Shown in pieces: positions 28,580-37,444 of a stretch of DNA of 37,444 nucleotides. Position numbers and translations under genes: made by a program. Each line of letters starts with the position of its first letter. Within the stretch, counting starts at the first letter, position 1. The DNA is from Candidatus Moraniibacteriota bacterium (GTDB lineage: Bacteria; Patescibacteriota; Minisyncoccia; Moranbacterales; UBA1568), in NCBI GenBank assembly GCA_023261695.1, contig JAHFON010000006.1, positions 10,693 through 48,136 on the forward strand. The letters are read 5' to 3'. The notes beneath the pieces are model-generated. The model was not told the origin of the DNA. It saw only the letters and a program-made list of their open reading frames with translations, and did not search any database.

Positions 28580-30000
28580 AGAGTATGTTGAAAGCGTCTT
28601 TTTTCAAAAACAAACGAGTAACGGTTTTTGGTCTCGGCCTGAATATGGGCGGGATTGGTACGGTAAAATTTTTGGCAGAACAAGGAGCGCGAGAAATTAT
28701 CGTAACTGATATTAAGAGCCGCGTTGAACTCGGCGCTTCGCTTGAGAAACTTGCGAAATACAAAAATGTGACGTATGTTCTCGGCCAGCATAGGACAGAA
28801 GACTTTACGAACGTGGATATGGTGATCAAAAATCCCATAATTCCGTGGACGAACGAATACGTGAAACTGGCGAAAAAACATAAAGTGCCGGTAGAGATGG
28901 ACGCCAGTATTTTTTTGGCTCTTTGCAAAGCTCCGATCATCGGCATCACGGGGACGAAGGGCAAAACGACCACCGCGTCTTTGTGCGCGCATATTTTGGA
29001 AACTGCGAAAAAGCGCGTGGCGCGGGTCGGCATTGGACAAATAAGCGTGCTTGGGAACTTGGGAAAGATCACCACCGATGATGTGGTGGTCTTTGAACTT
29101 TCTTCGTGGCGTCTTTCCGCGCTGGGGCGTTCCAAGAGAAGTCCGTTTTTGGCAGTCCTGACTAACATTTATTTGGACCACCTCAATTATTACAAGACAA
29201 TGGAGGAGTATGTGTCCGACAAGAAAAATATTTTTTTATTTCAGAAAACGCGGAATATTTTAGTCGCCAATTTTGATGATGAAGCGGTGCGCGCTACTGT
29301 GCAGGATGCCAAGGGAACAATTATTTGGTTTTCCCAAAATGGTGAAATTGAGGGCGATGGCGTTTGGGTGAAAGACAAAAAGATCTATGTGCGCCGGCAG
29401 GGCAAGGAAGAAGAATTTCTGCCGCTCTCCAGAGTGCCGCTTAAAGGCGAGCATAATGTCGCAAATGTTTTAGCGGCCGTTTCCGCCACGCTTGCATACG
29501 GAATAAACTTGAAACAAATCGCTTCCGGTATCGAAAGTTTTCCGGGAATTCCGCATCGTTTGGAGTATGTGAGTGAAAAAAACAGCGTGCGTTATTACAA
29601 TGATACTACGGCCACGATCCCGGAGTCTGTCATTGCCGCTCTGCGTTTTTTTTCCGAGCCGGTTATTTTGATTGCCGGCGGAAGCGACAAACAGCTGAAA
29701 TTTGACGCTTTGGCTCAAGTGATTCTCAGGCGATCCAAAGGACTCATCCTACTGAAAGGAGCGGCTACAGATAAATTATTGCGGGCGCTTAAAACTCATC
29801 TGTCTGCGAAAGACAAAGGTCGCCAATTTGAGGTGGTGGAAAGTATGGCCAAAGCCGTAGAACTGGCATCGCGAAGCGCGGAGCCGGGGGATGTGGTTTT
29901 GCTTTCTCCAGGCGCGGCGAGCTTCGGCATTTTTCAAAACGAATTTGATCGCGGCGAACAGTTTTGTAAAGCGGTCAATGAACTCAAATCACGCGTATAG
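28573..30000 (+). CDS. murD: UDP-N-acetylmuramoyl-alanine--D-glutamate ligase
   Basis: GLGLNMGGIGTVKFLAEQGA; GITGTKGKTTTASL; FELSSWRL; TNIYLDHLNYY; HRLEYV; NDTTATIPES; overlaps upstream gene by 7 nt. Confidence 0.93.
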   Translation: MVKSMLKASFFKNKRVTVFGLGLNMGGIGTVKFLAEQGAREIIVTDIKSRVELGASLEKLAKYKNVTYVLGQHRTEDFTNVDMVIKNPIIPWTNEYVKLAKKHKVPVEMDASIFLALCKAPIIGITGTKGKTTTASLCAHILETAKKRVARVGIGQISVLGNLGKITTDDVVVFELSSWRLSALGRSKRSPFLAVLTNIYLDHLNYYKTMEEYVSDKKNIFLFQKTRNILVANFDDEAVRATVQDAKGTIIWFSQNGEIEGDGVWVKDKKIYVRRQGKEEEFLPLSRVPLKGEHNVANVLAAVSATLAYGINLKQIASGIESFPGIPHRLEYVSEKNSVRYYNDTTATIPESVIAALRFFSEPVILIAGGSDKQLKFDALAQVILRRSKGLILLKGAATDKLLRALKTHLSAKDKGRQFEVVESMAKAVELASRSAEPGDVVLLSPGAASFGIFQNEFDRGEQFCKAVNELKSRV

Positions 30001-30011
30001 TGTGGCCAGAT

Positions 30012-30743
30012 ATGGCAAATTCAATTATACGGGAAAAGACATTTGAAAAAGAATTGGATTGCGCGGGTGACAATCCTATTTTCGTCATCGGTGTGGACGA
30101 GGCTGGCAGAGGACCGCTGGCCGGGCCGGTGGTAGCGGCCGCGGTGTGTTATAAAGATCAGAGTTTCCATATTCCAGAAGATTTGAAAAAAAATCTCGCG
30201 CAGATCAGGGATTCCAAAAAACTTTCAGAAAAACAACGGGAAAAACTTTTTGGGTTTATAGAAGAATATTTTTATACCGGCGTTGGCATCGTGGGCGCGG
30301 AAACAATTGACCGAATCAATATTTTACAGGCTACGTTTCTCGCGATGAAAAGCGCGGCGGCCGCGCTCAAAAAACAATTAGCCGTCAGTCAACAAAAAAT
30401 CAAAAAAGATATGTACCTGCTTATTGATGGCAACCAGCTAATTCCAAATTTTTCTTATTTGCAAGAAGCGATCGTCGGAGGAGATGACAGCGTAAAATCT
30501 ATTGCCGCCGCTTCCATTGTCGCCAAAGTCACACGTGACCGGATAATGTCAGTTACAGACAAAAAATATCCGGGCTACGGTTTTGCCAAGCATAAAGGCT
30601 ATGGCACGCGGGAACATATGGATGCTTTGCGTCGTCTTGGTCCCTGTCCAATTCACCGGAGGTCATTTAAGCCGGTTTGGCTGTCTATTCCAGATAACGC
30701 CAACCGGAGTTTTTCCGGTATTCTCAAGCCCAGAAAAAAGTAA
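30012..30743 (+). CDS. rnhB: Ribonuclease HII
   Basis: VIGVDEAGRGPLAGPVVAAAV; DSKKLSEKQREKL; ASIVAKVTRDRIM; GYGTREHMDAL. Start could be GTG 30000. Confidence 0.95.
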   Translation: MANSIIREKTFEKELDCAGDNPIFVIGVDEAGRGPLAGPVVAAAVCYKDQSFHIPEDLKKNLAQIRDSKKLSEKQREKLFGFIEEYFYTGVGIVGAETIDRINILQATFLAMKSAAAALKKQLAVSQQKIKKDMYLLIDGNQLIPNFSYLQEAIVGGDDSVKSIAAASIVAKVTRDRIMSVTDKKYPGYGFAKHKGYGTREHMDALRRLGPCPIHRRSFKPVWLSIPDNANRSFSGILKPRKK

Positions 30744-30768
30744 ATCAAAAGTCAAAAATTCAACACGC

Positions 30769-30797
30769 TTGCCAAAATGAAAGAGAATTGATAGAGT
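30769..30797 (+). promoter_or_regulatory. Putative promoter for rpmF-nusB
   Basis: TTGCCA (30769-30774), 17 nt spacer, TAGAGT (30792-30797). Confidence 0.4.
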
Positions 30798-30832
30798 AGG
30801 CATATTGAATAATCCCGCTAAGCAGAACATTT

Positions 30833-31039
30833 ATGGCTAATCCCAAGCAAAGGCATACTCGTCATCGCCGCGATCGCGCGCGCAAACAATACGATGTGAC
30901 GCTTACAAATACGCAGGAATGTCCCCGTTGTCAGGCACCCGTGTCGGCGCATCGCGTATGTTTGAAGTGCGGAACGTACAAAGGCAAAGAAATGATAAGG
31001 ATCGCGCCACAGACCAAATTAGAGAAAAAGACCGCCTAG
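30833..31039 (+). CDS. rpmF: 50S ribosomal protein bL32
   Basis: [23 protein letters not shown]...CLKC zinc ribbon; GTYKGKEMI. Confidence 0.95.
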   Translation: MANPKQRHTRHRRDRARKQYDVTLTNTQECPRCQAPVSAHRVCLKCGTYKGKEMIRIAPQTKLEKKTA

Positions 31040-31056
31040 TTTTTCAAAAAATAAAA

Positions 31057-31605
31057 ATGGCAAATCGGCACCTTCAAAGATCTATAGCGATGCAGTCTCT
31101 CTTTGAGTGGGACTTTAACGGCAGGCACGATGCAAATTTTCGTGAAATTCTCAAGCGCAATGTTTTGGAATTCGCACCGGGGTTGGAAGACGCCGTCTTT
31201 GCCAGCCATCTGGTGGAAGGCACGCTCCACGAATGCAAAACTATTGATAAACTGATTGAAAAATGTGCTCCGGAATGGCCTCTGGAGCAAGTGATGCTCG
31301 TAGACAGAAATATTCTCCGTTTGGGAATTTATGAACTGATGTTCGGGAATTACGACGAAACGCCGCCGAAAGTTGCCATCAATGAAGCGATTGAACTCGC
31401 GAAAACGTTCGGGAGCGACAGTAGCTCGCGTTTTGTGAACGGAGTGCTGGGGACTATTTATCGTGAAATGGGGGAACCGATGAAGGATGATGTTTCGGGA
31501 AATCACAAACATAATCCGGAATACGAAGCGGAAACACCGGAAGAAAACTTAAAAGAAGAAGTGGCCGATCATGGCTCATCCAAAAGCCATCAAATGAAAA
31601 AATAA
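31057..31605 (+). CDS. nusB: Transcription antitermination factor NusB
   Basis: [69 protein letters not shown]. Confidence 0.95.
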   Translation: MANRHLQRSIAMQSLFEWDFNGRHDANFREILKRNVLEFAPGLEDAVFASHLVEGTLHECKTIDKLIEKCAPEWPLEQVMLVDRNILRLGIYELMFGNYDETPPKVAINEAIELAKTFGSDSSSRFVNGVLGTIYREMGEPMKDDVSGNHKHNPEYEAETPEENLKEEVADHGSSKSHQMKK

Positions 31606-31630
31606 GAAGCGTCTCACAAACGCTTTTTTG
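31606..31630 (+). terminator. Intrinsic terminator after nusB
   Basis: AAGCGT (31607-31612) / ACGCTT (31620-31625) followed by TTTT. Confidence 0.75.
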
Positions 31631-31641
31631 TAAAAATCAGT

Positions 31642-32337
31642 ATGAAAATTATAGACAAAGAGCAACTCAAGAAAAAACTGACCATTGAGATCAAGAATCC
31701 CGATTTGTTTCAGGAGGCCCTTACGCACCGATCTTATCTCAATGAGCACAAAGGATATAAATATTCGCATAATGAACGCTTGGAATTTTTAGGGGACGCG
31801 GTGCTGGAGCTGGCCGTAACCAGATATCTTTTTGAACATTTTAACAATCCAGAGGGCGAATTGACGAGTTTTCGCGCGGCGTTGGTAAATAGCGATATTT
31901 TAGGAGAAATTGGAAGCGCCCTTGGTTTGCAAGATTTTCTGCTAATGAGCCGAGGCGAAGCCAAAGATACGGGACGGGCGCGCGTGTACTTGATAGCCAA
32001 CGCGTTGGAAGCCGTCATTGGAGCCATTTATTTGGATCAAGGATTTGAAGCGGCGCAGATTTTTGTTGAAAAATACGTGCTGTCGCATCTGGATGAAGTA
32101 ATGGATAAAGGACTGTATACTGATCCCAAGAGCCGTTTTCAGGAACTGGCACAGGAAAAATTTGGCATCACTCCGAGTTATCGCGTGTTGAAGGAATGGG
32201 GTCCGGATCATGACAGGCGTTTTATCGCGGGAGTATTTTTGGAAGACGAGTTGGCGGCCGAAGGCGAGGGGGCGTCCAAACAAGAAGCTCAACGCGAAGC
32301 GGCTAAACAGGGGCTGGTCAAGAAAGGTTGGCAATAA
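31642..32337 (+). CDS. rnc: Ribonuclease III
   Basis: HNERLEFLGDAVLELAVTRYLF; dsRBD at C-terminus (SRFQELAQEKFG...GEGASKQEAQREAAKQGL). Confidence 0.96.
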   Translation: MKIIDKEQLKKKLTIEIKNPDLFQEALTHRSYLNEHKGYKYSHNERLEFLGDAVLELAVTRYLFEHFNNPEGELTSFRAALVNSDILGEIGSALGLQDFLLMSRGEAKDTGRARVYLIANALEAVIGAIYLDQGFEAAQIFVEKYVLSHLDEVMDKGLYTDPKSRFQELAQEKFGITPSYRVLKEWGPDHDRRFIAGVFLEDELAAEGEGASKQEAQREAAKQGLVKKGWQ

Positions 32338-32387
32338 TACGTAAGTCCTGCAATGAATAAAGTCGGAAGTCTTTTGAATTTACTGCC

Positions 32388-34739
32388 GTGTATTTAAAAA
32401 AAATTGAAATTAACGGTTTCAAATCCTTTGCCCACAAGACGGTGTTGGATTTTTTGCCTGCCAAGACGGATAAACCAGCCAACGCTAAAACTGTGGCGGG
32501 TGAATCGGCAGACAGAAGTATTACTGCCATTGTCGGCCCGAATGGTTCCGGCAAGTCCAACGTGGCTGACGCGATCCGCTGGGCGATCGGGGAACAATCG
32601 TGGAAAAATTTGCGCGGCAAAAAATCAGAAGACGTTATTTTTGCAGGAACAGACAAGAAAGCGCGACTGGGCGCGGCCTCAGTAACGCTGTATTTTGACA
32701 ACTCCGACAAGCGTATCCCGATTGAATTTGCCGAGGTGTCAATTACGCGCAAGCTTTATCGTAGCGGCGAAAGCGAATATTCGATTAATGGCGCTCGCGT
32801 TCGTCTGTTGGATGTGACGGATCTTTTGGCGAAAGCCGGTATCGGCAAGGACAGCTACTGTGTCATTACGCAGGGTATGTCGGACGCGGTGTTGAACTCC
32901 ACTCAAACACAGCGGCGCGCTATTTTTGAAGACGCGGCCGGTGTCAAGCAGTATCAGATTGAAAAAGAACGCGCTCTTCGTAAATTAGAAAGTACTCGTG
33001 AAAATTTGGAACGCGTGGACAGTTTGATCTTGGAAATTGAGCCGCACTTGAAAAACTTGCGCCGTCAGGCGGAAAAAGCCGCACAAGGAAAAGACATAGC
33101 GGAGAAACTGTATGCTAAACAGACGCTTCTCTATGGCTTTCTCTGGCATAATTTTCAGGGTGAGCGGGATACGCTTACGAGAGAACAGACCGGCGCGCAA
33201 AAACAGGTATTTGATTTGGAGGTGGAGACCAATACGCTGGCAGGCGAGATCGCAAAAGCTTCGCAAGCTATGGAAAGCCAGAGTCCGGAAGAAAAAATCA
33301 GTCGCGAGCTTGATATTGCGCGAGAAGAGACGCATAATATTTTGCGCCAGAGAAGTATTCTGGACGGAAAAATTGAGATTGAACAAGAAAAGCGCAAGGC
33401 GCAGGAAATCACGCGCGTAATTCCGGTGGATCTCAATTATGTTCGCAAGACACTTTCAGAAATTGAGAAACACCAGGCAGAACTTATTGATCGTTTGCGG
33501 CATATTGAAAAATTGGAAGACTTGCAGGACATTCGCGAATTCGCTCAAGTGATTAAACAGAGACTTTACGATCTGTATCAAAAAGCCGGAGAGGGAAGTA
33601 TCCAGGAAAAGCAGATTGTCGCTCTGTCTGATGCAGGAAAGGAAGCCAGTGACAAACAGCTCGCTCTTTTGATAAAAGAAAAAGAGTCTTGCAATCAGCG
33701 TTTGGAAGTTTTGCAAAAAGTTATTACGGAAAATGGGCAAACATTGATTTCCGTCCGCGAAGCAAGCCGCGTCGTTCGCCAGACTTTTTTTGCCAAAGAA
33801 AAAGAATGGCGTGAGAAAGAATACGCGCTTACGCGTCTCAAAGATAAATTGAATGAAGTGAAAGTGCGTCTGGCGCGCGTGGAAGTGCGCGAGGAAGATC
33901 TGGTCGCACTGGTGCGTCACGAACTTTCGATGAATGCGAATGATCTGAAATATGACACTGCTTTTGCCGGTAACGAGACTTTACCCGGGGGTCGCGATAA
34001 GTTAGAGCGTGAGATTTCCCGTCTCAAAGTGGAGGTAGAGCATATCGGAGCGATTGATCCGCTGGTGGTGGATGAATATCGGGAAACAGAAAAACGTTTT
34101 GATTTTTTGACGCGCGAATCGGCTGATTTGAAACAGGCGCTGGAGTCTTTGCGCGCGGTAATCAAAGAAATGGAGCAGAAAATTGACAAAGTTTTTAATC
34201 GGGCTTTTGAAGAAATTCGCCAGAAATTTGCCGCCTATTTCAAACTGATTTTTGGCGGCGGTAAAGCTGAACTTGAAATTGTGAAGATAAAAAAGCGCGG
34301 GCAGGAGAGTGAGGAGGTGGTCTCGGAGGAAGGTGATGAATCCGCCGATACTGAAATTCTGGCGGACGAGGTAGGTATTGAAATATTTGCTTGTCCTCCC
34401 GGAAAAAAAATCACCAACCTTTCTATGCTCTCCGGCGGCGAGCGTTCGTTAACTTCACTGGCGCTTCTTTTTGCCATTATCTCTCATAATCCGCCGCCGT
34501 TTGCGGTCTTGGACGAAGTGGAAGCCACGCTGGACGAAGCCAATTCGCGGCGTTTTAGCGCTATGTTAAGCGAACTTTCTTCGCGCACGCAGTTTATCGC
34601 CATTACACATAATCGTGAGACGATGTCGCAGGCCGGATTTATTTATGGTGTGACGATGGGCGCGGACGGTGTTTCCCAACTGCTTTCCATCCGTCTGGAT
34701 CAAGTGGGAGAGAGCGAAATGCCGGTTGACAGAGTTTGA
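32388..34739 (+). CDS. smc: SMC-family chromosome segregation ATPase, short, apparently hinge-less
   Basis: GTG start MYLKKIEINGFKSFAHKT; Walker A GPNGSGKSNVADAIRW; signature LSGGERSLTSLALLF; Walker B FAVLDEVEATLDEAN; 783 aa. Confidence 0.92.
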   Translation: MYLKKIEINGFKSFAHKTVLDFLPAKTDKPANAKTVAGESADRSITAIVGPNGSGKSNVADAIRWAIGEQSWKNLRGKKSEDVIFAGTDKKARLGAASVTLYFDNSDKRIPIEFAEVSITRKLYRSGESEYSINGARVRLLDVTDLLAKAGIGKDSYCVITQGMSDAVLNSTQTQRRAIFEDAAGVKQYQIEKERALRKLESTRENLERVDSLILEIEPHLKNLRRQAEKAAQGKDIAEKLYAKQTLLYGFLWHNFQGERDTLTREQTGAQKQVFDLEVETNTLAGEIAKASQAMESQSPEEKISRELDIAREETHNILRQRSILDGKIEIEQEKRKAQEITRVIPVDLNYVRKTLSEIEKHQAELIDRLRHIEKLEDLQDIREFAQVIKQRLYDLYQKAGEGSIQEKQIVALSDAGKEASDKQLALLIKEKESCNQRLEVLQKVITENGQTLISVREASRVVRQTFFAKEKEWREKEYALTRLKDKLNEVKVRLARVEVREEDLVALVRHELSMNANDLKYDTAFAGNETLPGGRDKLEREISRLKVEVEHIGAIDPLVVDEYRETEKRFDFLTRESADLKQALESLRAVIKEMEQKIDKVFNRAFEEIRQKFAAYFKLIFGGGKAELEIVKIKKRGQESEEVVSEEGDESADTEILADEVGIEIFACPPGKKITNLSMLSGGERSLTSLALLFAIISHNPPPFAVLDEVEATLDEANSRRFSAMLSELSSRTQFIAITHNRETMSQAGFIYGVTMGADGVSQLLSIRLDQVGESEMPVDRV

Positions 34740-34754
34740 GAAATGAATTAGAGT
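34726..34754 (+). promoter_or_regulatory. Putative promoter for rpsP
   Basis: TTGACA (34726-34731), 17 nt spacer, TAGAGT (34749-34754), overlapping the smc 3' end. Confidence 0.4.
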
Positions 34755-34797
34755 GGAAACTGTGTTATTTTAGCGCTTTTAATTTTTTTTATTTGTT

Positions 34798-35301
34798 ATG
34801 TTAGTTATCCGTTTCAATCGTACTGGCAAAAGGAATCTCGCGTTTTTTCGCGTAGTACTCCAAGAAAGCACGAAAGCCCCCGGCAAGCGCCATGTGGAAA
34901 TTTTGGGCAGTTACAATCCGCATAAGAAAACCAGTATTTTGAAAAAAGAACGCATCTTGTATTGGATCGGTCAGGGTGCTCAAGTTTCTCCCGTTGTGAC
35001 CAACCTGTTGATTCGCGAGGGTGTAATGACGGGCAAGAAGATTGCGAAAAAGATGCCTCGTCCGGTCGCGAAAGAATCAGCAGACGTCCCCGTCGTGGCG
35101 GACAAGGAAGTGAAAACTGAAGAAGTGTCTGTGGTTGCGGAGATCAAGACGGAAGAGGTTATTTCTCAAAGTGAAACGGCAGAAGAAATTCCGGCCTCGT
35201 CTTCGGGCGCGGCTCCCGCGCAAGAACCAGCTTTGTCGAAAGAGGTCACGGAAGCTCAAGTAGTGGAAAATCCGGTTGCCCAAGAAACTTTGAATGTTTG
35301 A
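34798..35301 (+). CDS. rpsP: 30S ribosomal protein bS16 with ~80 aa acidic C-terminal tail
   Basis: MLVIRFNRTGKRNLAFFRVVLQESTKAPGKRHVEILGSYNPHKK; low-complexity E/A/V tail. Confidence 0.94.
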   Translation: MLVIRFNRTGKRNLAFFRVVLQESTKAPGKRHVEILGSYNPHKKTSILKKERILYWIGQGAQVSPVVTNLLIREGVMTGKKIAKKMPRPVAKESADVPVVADKEVKTEEVSVVAEIKTEEVISQSETAEEIPASSSGAAPAQEPALSKEVTEAQVVENPVAQETLNV

Positions 35302-35326
35302 CAGAAACAGAATCTTCCAGTACCAT
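35298..35326 (+). promoter_or_regulatory. Putative promoter for rplJ-rplL
   Basis: TTGACA (35298-35303), 17 nt spacer, TACCAT (35321-35326). Confidence 0.5.
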
Positions 35327-35340
35327 TGAAATACAATAGA

Positions 35341-35466
35341 ACGTCCGCAGAAATGAGGCGTAGCATAAGTCCTCATGAGGAGAGAATCCCGACAATCCAA
35401 AAGATAGTTCCGGGTTCGTTTAGGAGAGTGTCTCCAGTCTCTGCGGTTGTTACCGCAGTTTTTTTA
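35341..35466 (+). promoter_or_regulatory. L10-leader-like ribosomal leader with intrinsic terminator
   Basis: ATGAGG (35353-35358)/CCTCAT (35371-35376); GGAGA-GTG-TCTCC; terminator CTGCGG (35441-35446)/CCGCAG (35453-35458)+T7; upstream CCGCAGA (35345-35351) complements TCTGCGG (35440-35446). Confidence 0.7.
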
Positions 35467-35485
35467 TTATCATTTTGATGTGATT

Positions 35486-36007
35486 ATGCAGAGCAAACAG
35501 CAAAAAAAAGAGGTGGTATCGGAAGTGACCGAAAAAATCAAGGGTTCCAAAGCCCTGGTTTTCGTAGATTTCAAGGGAGTAGCGGTGAAAAATATTACCG
35601 CCGTTCGCAAAGAGCTTTCAAAGAGTGGGTCTGGCTGGCAGGTGCTTAAAAAAACTCTTTTGAATATCGCGCTGAAAGAAGCGGGCATTGGCATTGACGT
35701 GAAAAAATTCAACGGGCAGATTGGCGTGGCATTTTCTCATGATGAGATAGCAGCCGCCAAAGTTCTCGCTCAATTCGTTAAAACCAACAAGGACGCGCCT
35801 TTTGTCATTGAGGGGGGAGCGTTGGGAGATAAAGAGCTTTCCGCAAATGAGGTCAATGCCCTTGCCAAGTTGCCGAATCAGGATGAATTGCGCGCGAAGC
35901 TCGTAGGAACTTTGCAAGCTCCAATCTCTGGTTTCGTCAGAGTTTTGAGTGGAAACCTGCGGAGTTTGGTTCGGGTTCTGCAAGCGATTGAAAAACAGAA
36001 AGCCTAA
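35486..36007 (+). CDS. rplJ: 50S ribosomal protein uL10
   Basis: EVTEKIKGSKALVFVDFKGVAVKNITAVRKELSKSG; start ATG 35486 (the ORF-track TTG lies in the terminator loop). Confidence 0.95.
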   Translation: MQSKQQKKEVVSEVTEKIKGSKALVFVDFKGVAVKNITAVRKELSKSGSGWQVLKKTLLNIALKEAGIGIDVKKFNGQIGVAFSHDEIAAAKVLAQFVKTNKDAPFVIEGGALGDKELSANEVNALAKLPNQDELRAKLVGTLQAPISGFVRVLSGNLRSLVRVLQAIEKQKA

Positions 36008-36056
36008 TTTTTTTCATTTGTTAATTAAGTAATTTATTTTTTAACGTTTAACGATT

Positions 36057-36461
36057 ATGTCAGAAGAAAAACAGCCAGTCGTTGTGCCGGAAAAATTTGA
36101 GAAGTTGGTGGCGGAAGTTGAGAAGATGAGCGTGCTTGATCTTTCAGAACTGGTGAAGGTTTTGGAAGATAAATTTGGCGTTTCGGCTGCCGCTCCGATG
36201 ATGATGGGGACTGCCGCGCCTGCGGCCGCCGCGGAAGTTGCCGAAGAGAAGACGGAATTTGATGTGGAATTGACTGCCGCCGGCGGGCAGAAAATCAATG
36301 TCATCAAAGCGGTGCGCGAAATCACCGGACTGGGTCTGAAGGAAGCCAAAGATATGGTAGATGCCGCGCCTAAAGTTATCAAGGAGAAAGTATCCAAGGC
36401 TGACGCTGATAATTTTAAGAAGAAACTTGAAGAAGTGGGAGCTACCGTTGTATTAAAATAA
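36057..36461 (+). CDS. rplL: 50S ribosomal protein bL12 (L7/L12)
   Basis: [47 protein letters not shown]. Confidence 0.98.
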   Translation: MSEEKQPVVVPEKFEKLVAEVEKMSVLDLSELVKVLEDKFGVSAAAPMMMGTAAPAAAAEVAEEKTEFDVELTAAGGQKINVIKAVREITGLGLKEAKDMVDAAPKVIKEKVSKADADNFKKKLEEVGATVVLK

Positions 36462-36478
36462 CCAACCAAAGAAATCGT

Positions 36479-37102
36479 ATGGAGTTTTTTGGGGTTGATC
36501 TGGTGTTTTTGATCAAGACAGCCGGATACGCCGGTTTGTTTGCGATTGTGTTTGCGGAAACAGGCTTATTTCTGGGATTTTTTCTGCCGGGAGACAGCTT
36601 ACTTTTCATAGCGGGATTTTTGGCGGGGCAGAGTTTTTTTTCTCCGCCCATACTTATTTTGGGATTGCTGGTCGCCGCTATTTTAGGTAATATGCTTGGT
36701 TACGAATTTGGTCGTCGCATTGGCTCGAAATTGTTTAGTCGCGAAGACTCGCTCCTTTTCAAAAAAAATCACGCGATTAAAGCGCATAGTTTTTATGAAA
36801 GACACGGAGCAAAGACCATTATGTTGGCGCGTTTTATACCGATTGTGCGGACATTCGCGCCGATTGTGGCCGGTGTGGCGAATATGAACTACCGAATGTT
36901 CTTATTTTATAATATCCTCGGAGCGTTCTTTTGGGTCATAGGGCTTGTAGCTCTGGGTTATTTTTTGGGAAGCGTGATAAATGTGGATCGCTATCTTTTG
37001 CCGATTATTTTTGTGATTATTCTTTTGTCTCTTGTGCCGGGATTGTCTTTTCTGCGTAAGAAAAATCCTGAAGTAGAATCAATTACCACATCCAACGGGT
37101 AA
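36479..37102 (+). CDS. DedA family membrane protein (SNARE-associated/VTT domain)
   Basis: FAETGLFLGFFLPGDSLLFIAGFLAG; LGNMLGYEFGRRIG; FYERHGAKTIMLARFIPIVRTFAPIVAGVANM. Confidence 0.95.
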   Translation: MEFFGVDLVFLIKTAGYAGLFAIVFAETGLFLGFFLPGDSLLFIAGFLAGQSFFSPPILILGLLVAAILGNMLGYEFGRRIGSKLFSREDSLLFKKNHAIKAHSFYERHGAKTIMLARFIPIVRTFAPIVAGVANMNYRMFLFYNILGAFFWVIGLVALGYFLGSVINVDRYLLPIIFVIILLSLVPGLSFLRKKNPEVESITTSNG

Positions 37103-37442
37103 TGACTAAGAAGTACAAGGTTATCAAGACTAAGAAACTGCCGATAAAAAAGCGGCGCCCGCGAACCTTCAGTGCTGCGTCTGGAGAAATTTCTTTGACG
37201 GACAACCCGCAGTCTTTAAAAATAAAAGCTGATTCGTAGAGGCGTAATATTACCACCCATACGACAAAGAGCATTGCCAAGATACCTAAGCCTGGCATTT
37301 GCGGATTGGCAAGTTCGGCTGTTGAGGCGACGGAACCGCCTTGTTTTAGCCACTTTATCCAACCGCTCCATTTCATCAAAAACACGTGAATCAGAACGAA
37401 CAGCATTACCAGACGCAGTCCCCATCTTTGCAAGAACCACCA
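37083..37442 (-). CDS. Hypothetical multi-TM membrane protein, 5'-truncated by the window edge
   Basis: Frame open to the window end (WWFLQRWGLRLVMLFVLIHV...); several hydrophobic helices; 20-nt tail-to-tail overlap with dedA. Confidence 0.65.
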   Translation of the reverse strand, partial: WWFLQRWGLRLVMLFVLIHVFLMKWSGWIKWLKQGGSVASTAELANPQMPGLGILAMLFVVWVVILRLYESAFIFKDCGLSVKEISPDAALKVRGRRFFIGSFLVLITLYFLVITRWMW

Positions 37443-37444
37443 GA

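Noticed and set aside
28453-29181. Minus-strand ORFs (242 and 215 aa) opposite murD
   Set aside because: Antisense to clear MurD motifs; no independent evidence.
1-37444. tRNA/rRNA genes, CRISPR arrays, transposases or integrases
   Set aside because: None seen by eye: no cloverleaf-like tRNA, no regularly spaced repeats, no transposase/integrase motifs. A tRNAscan/CRISPR search was not possible.

Overview
The window looks like a chromosomal segment from a Candidate Phyla Radiation (Patescibacteria/Parcubacteria-like) bacterium. That placement is an inference from gene content: there is no rpmD/uL30 in the spc block, the SMC protein is compact, and the genes are tightly packed. Left to right it contains: (1) the end of a TSPPY-type DNA methyltransferase gene plus a TdeIII-like restriction endonuclease; (2) a minus-strand rpmB (bL28) of 58 aa that is missing from the ORF track; (3) an M50 site-2 protease; (4) the str/S10/spc block rpsL-rpsG-fusA-[341 aa orphan gene]-tuf-rpsJ-[attenuator-like leader]-rplC-rplD-rplW-rplB-rpsS-rplV-rpsC-rplP-rpmC-rpsQ-rplN-rplX-rplE-rpsN(Zn)-rpsH-rplF-rplR-rpsE-rplO-secY-adk-map; (5) ruvX, a GT2 glycosyltransferase and a galT-tpiA-fba-gap sugar cluster; (6) a coiled-coil/repeat protein, a D-aminoacylase-family protein with substituted catalytic motifs overlapping murD, then rnhB; (7) rpmF-nusB-rnc-smc, with an apparently hinge-less SMC; (8) rpsP with a long tail, an L10-leader-like attenuator, rplJ-rplL, a DedA protein and a partial minus-strand membrane protein. 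Best leads: the orphan gene between fusA and tuf, whose C-terminus resembles a diversity-generating-retroelement target; the attenuator-like RNA between rpsJ and rplC; the hinge-less SMC; and the D-aminoacylase homologue lacking several metal/catalytic residues. All assignments come from reading the sequence; no database search was run.
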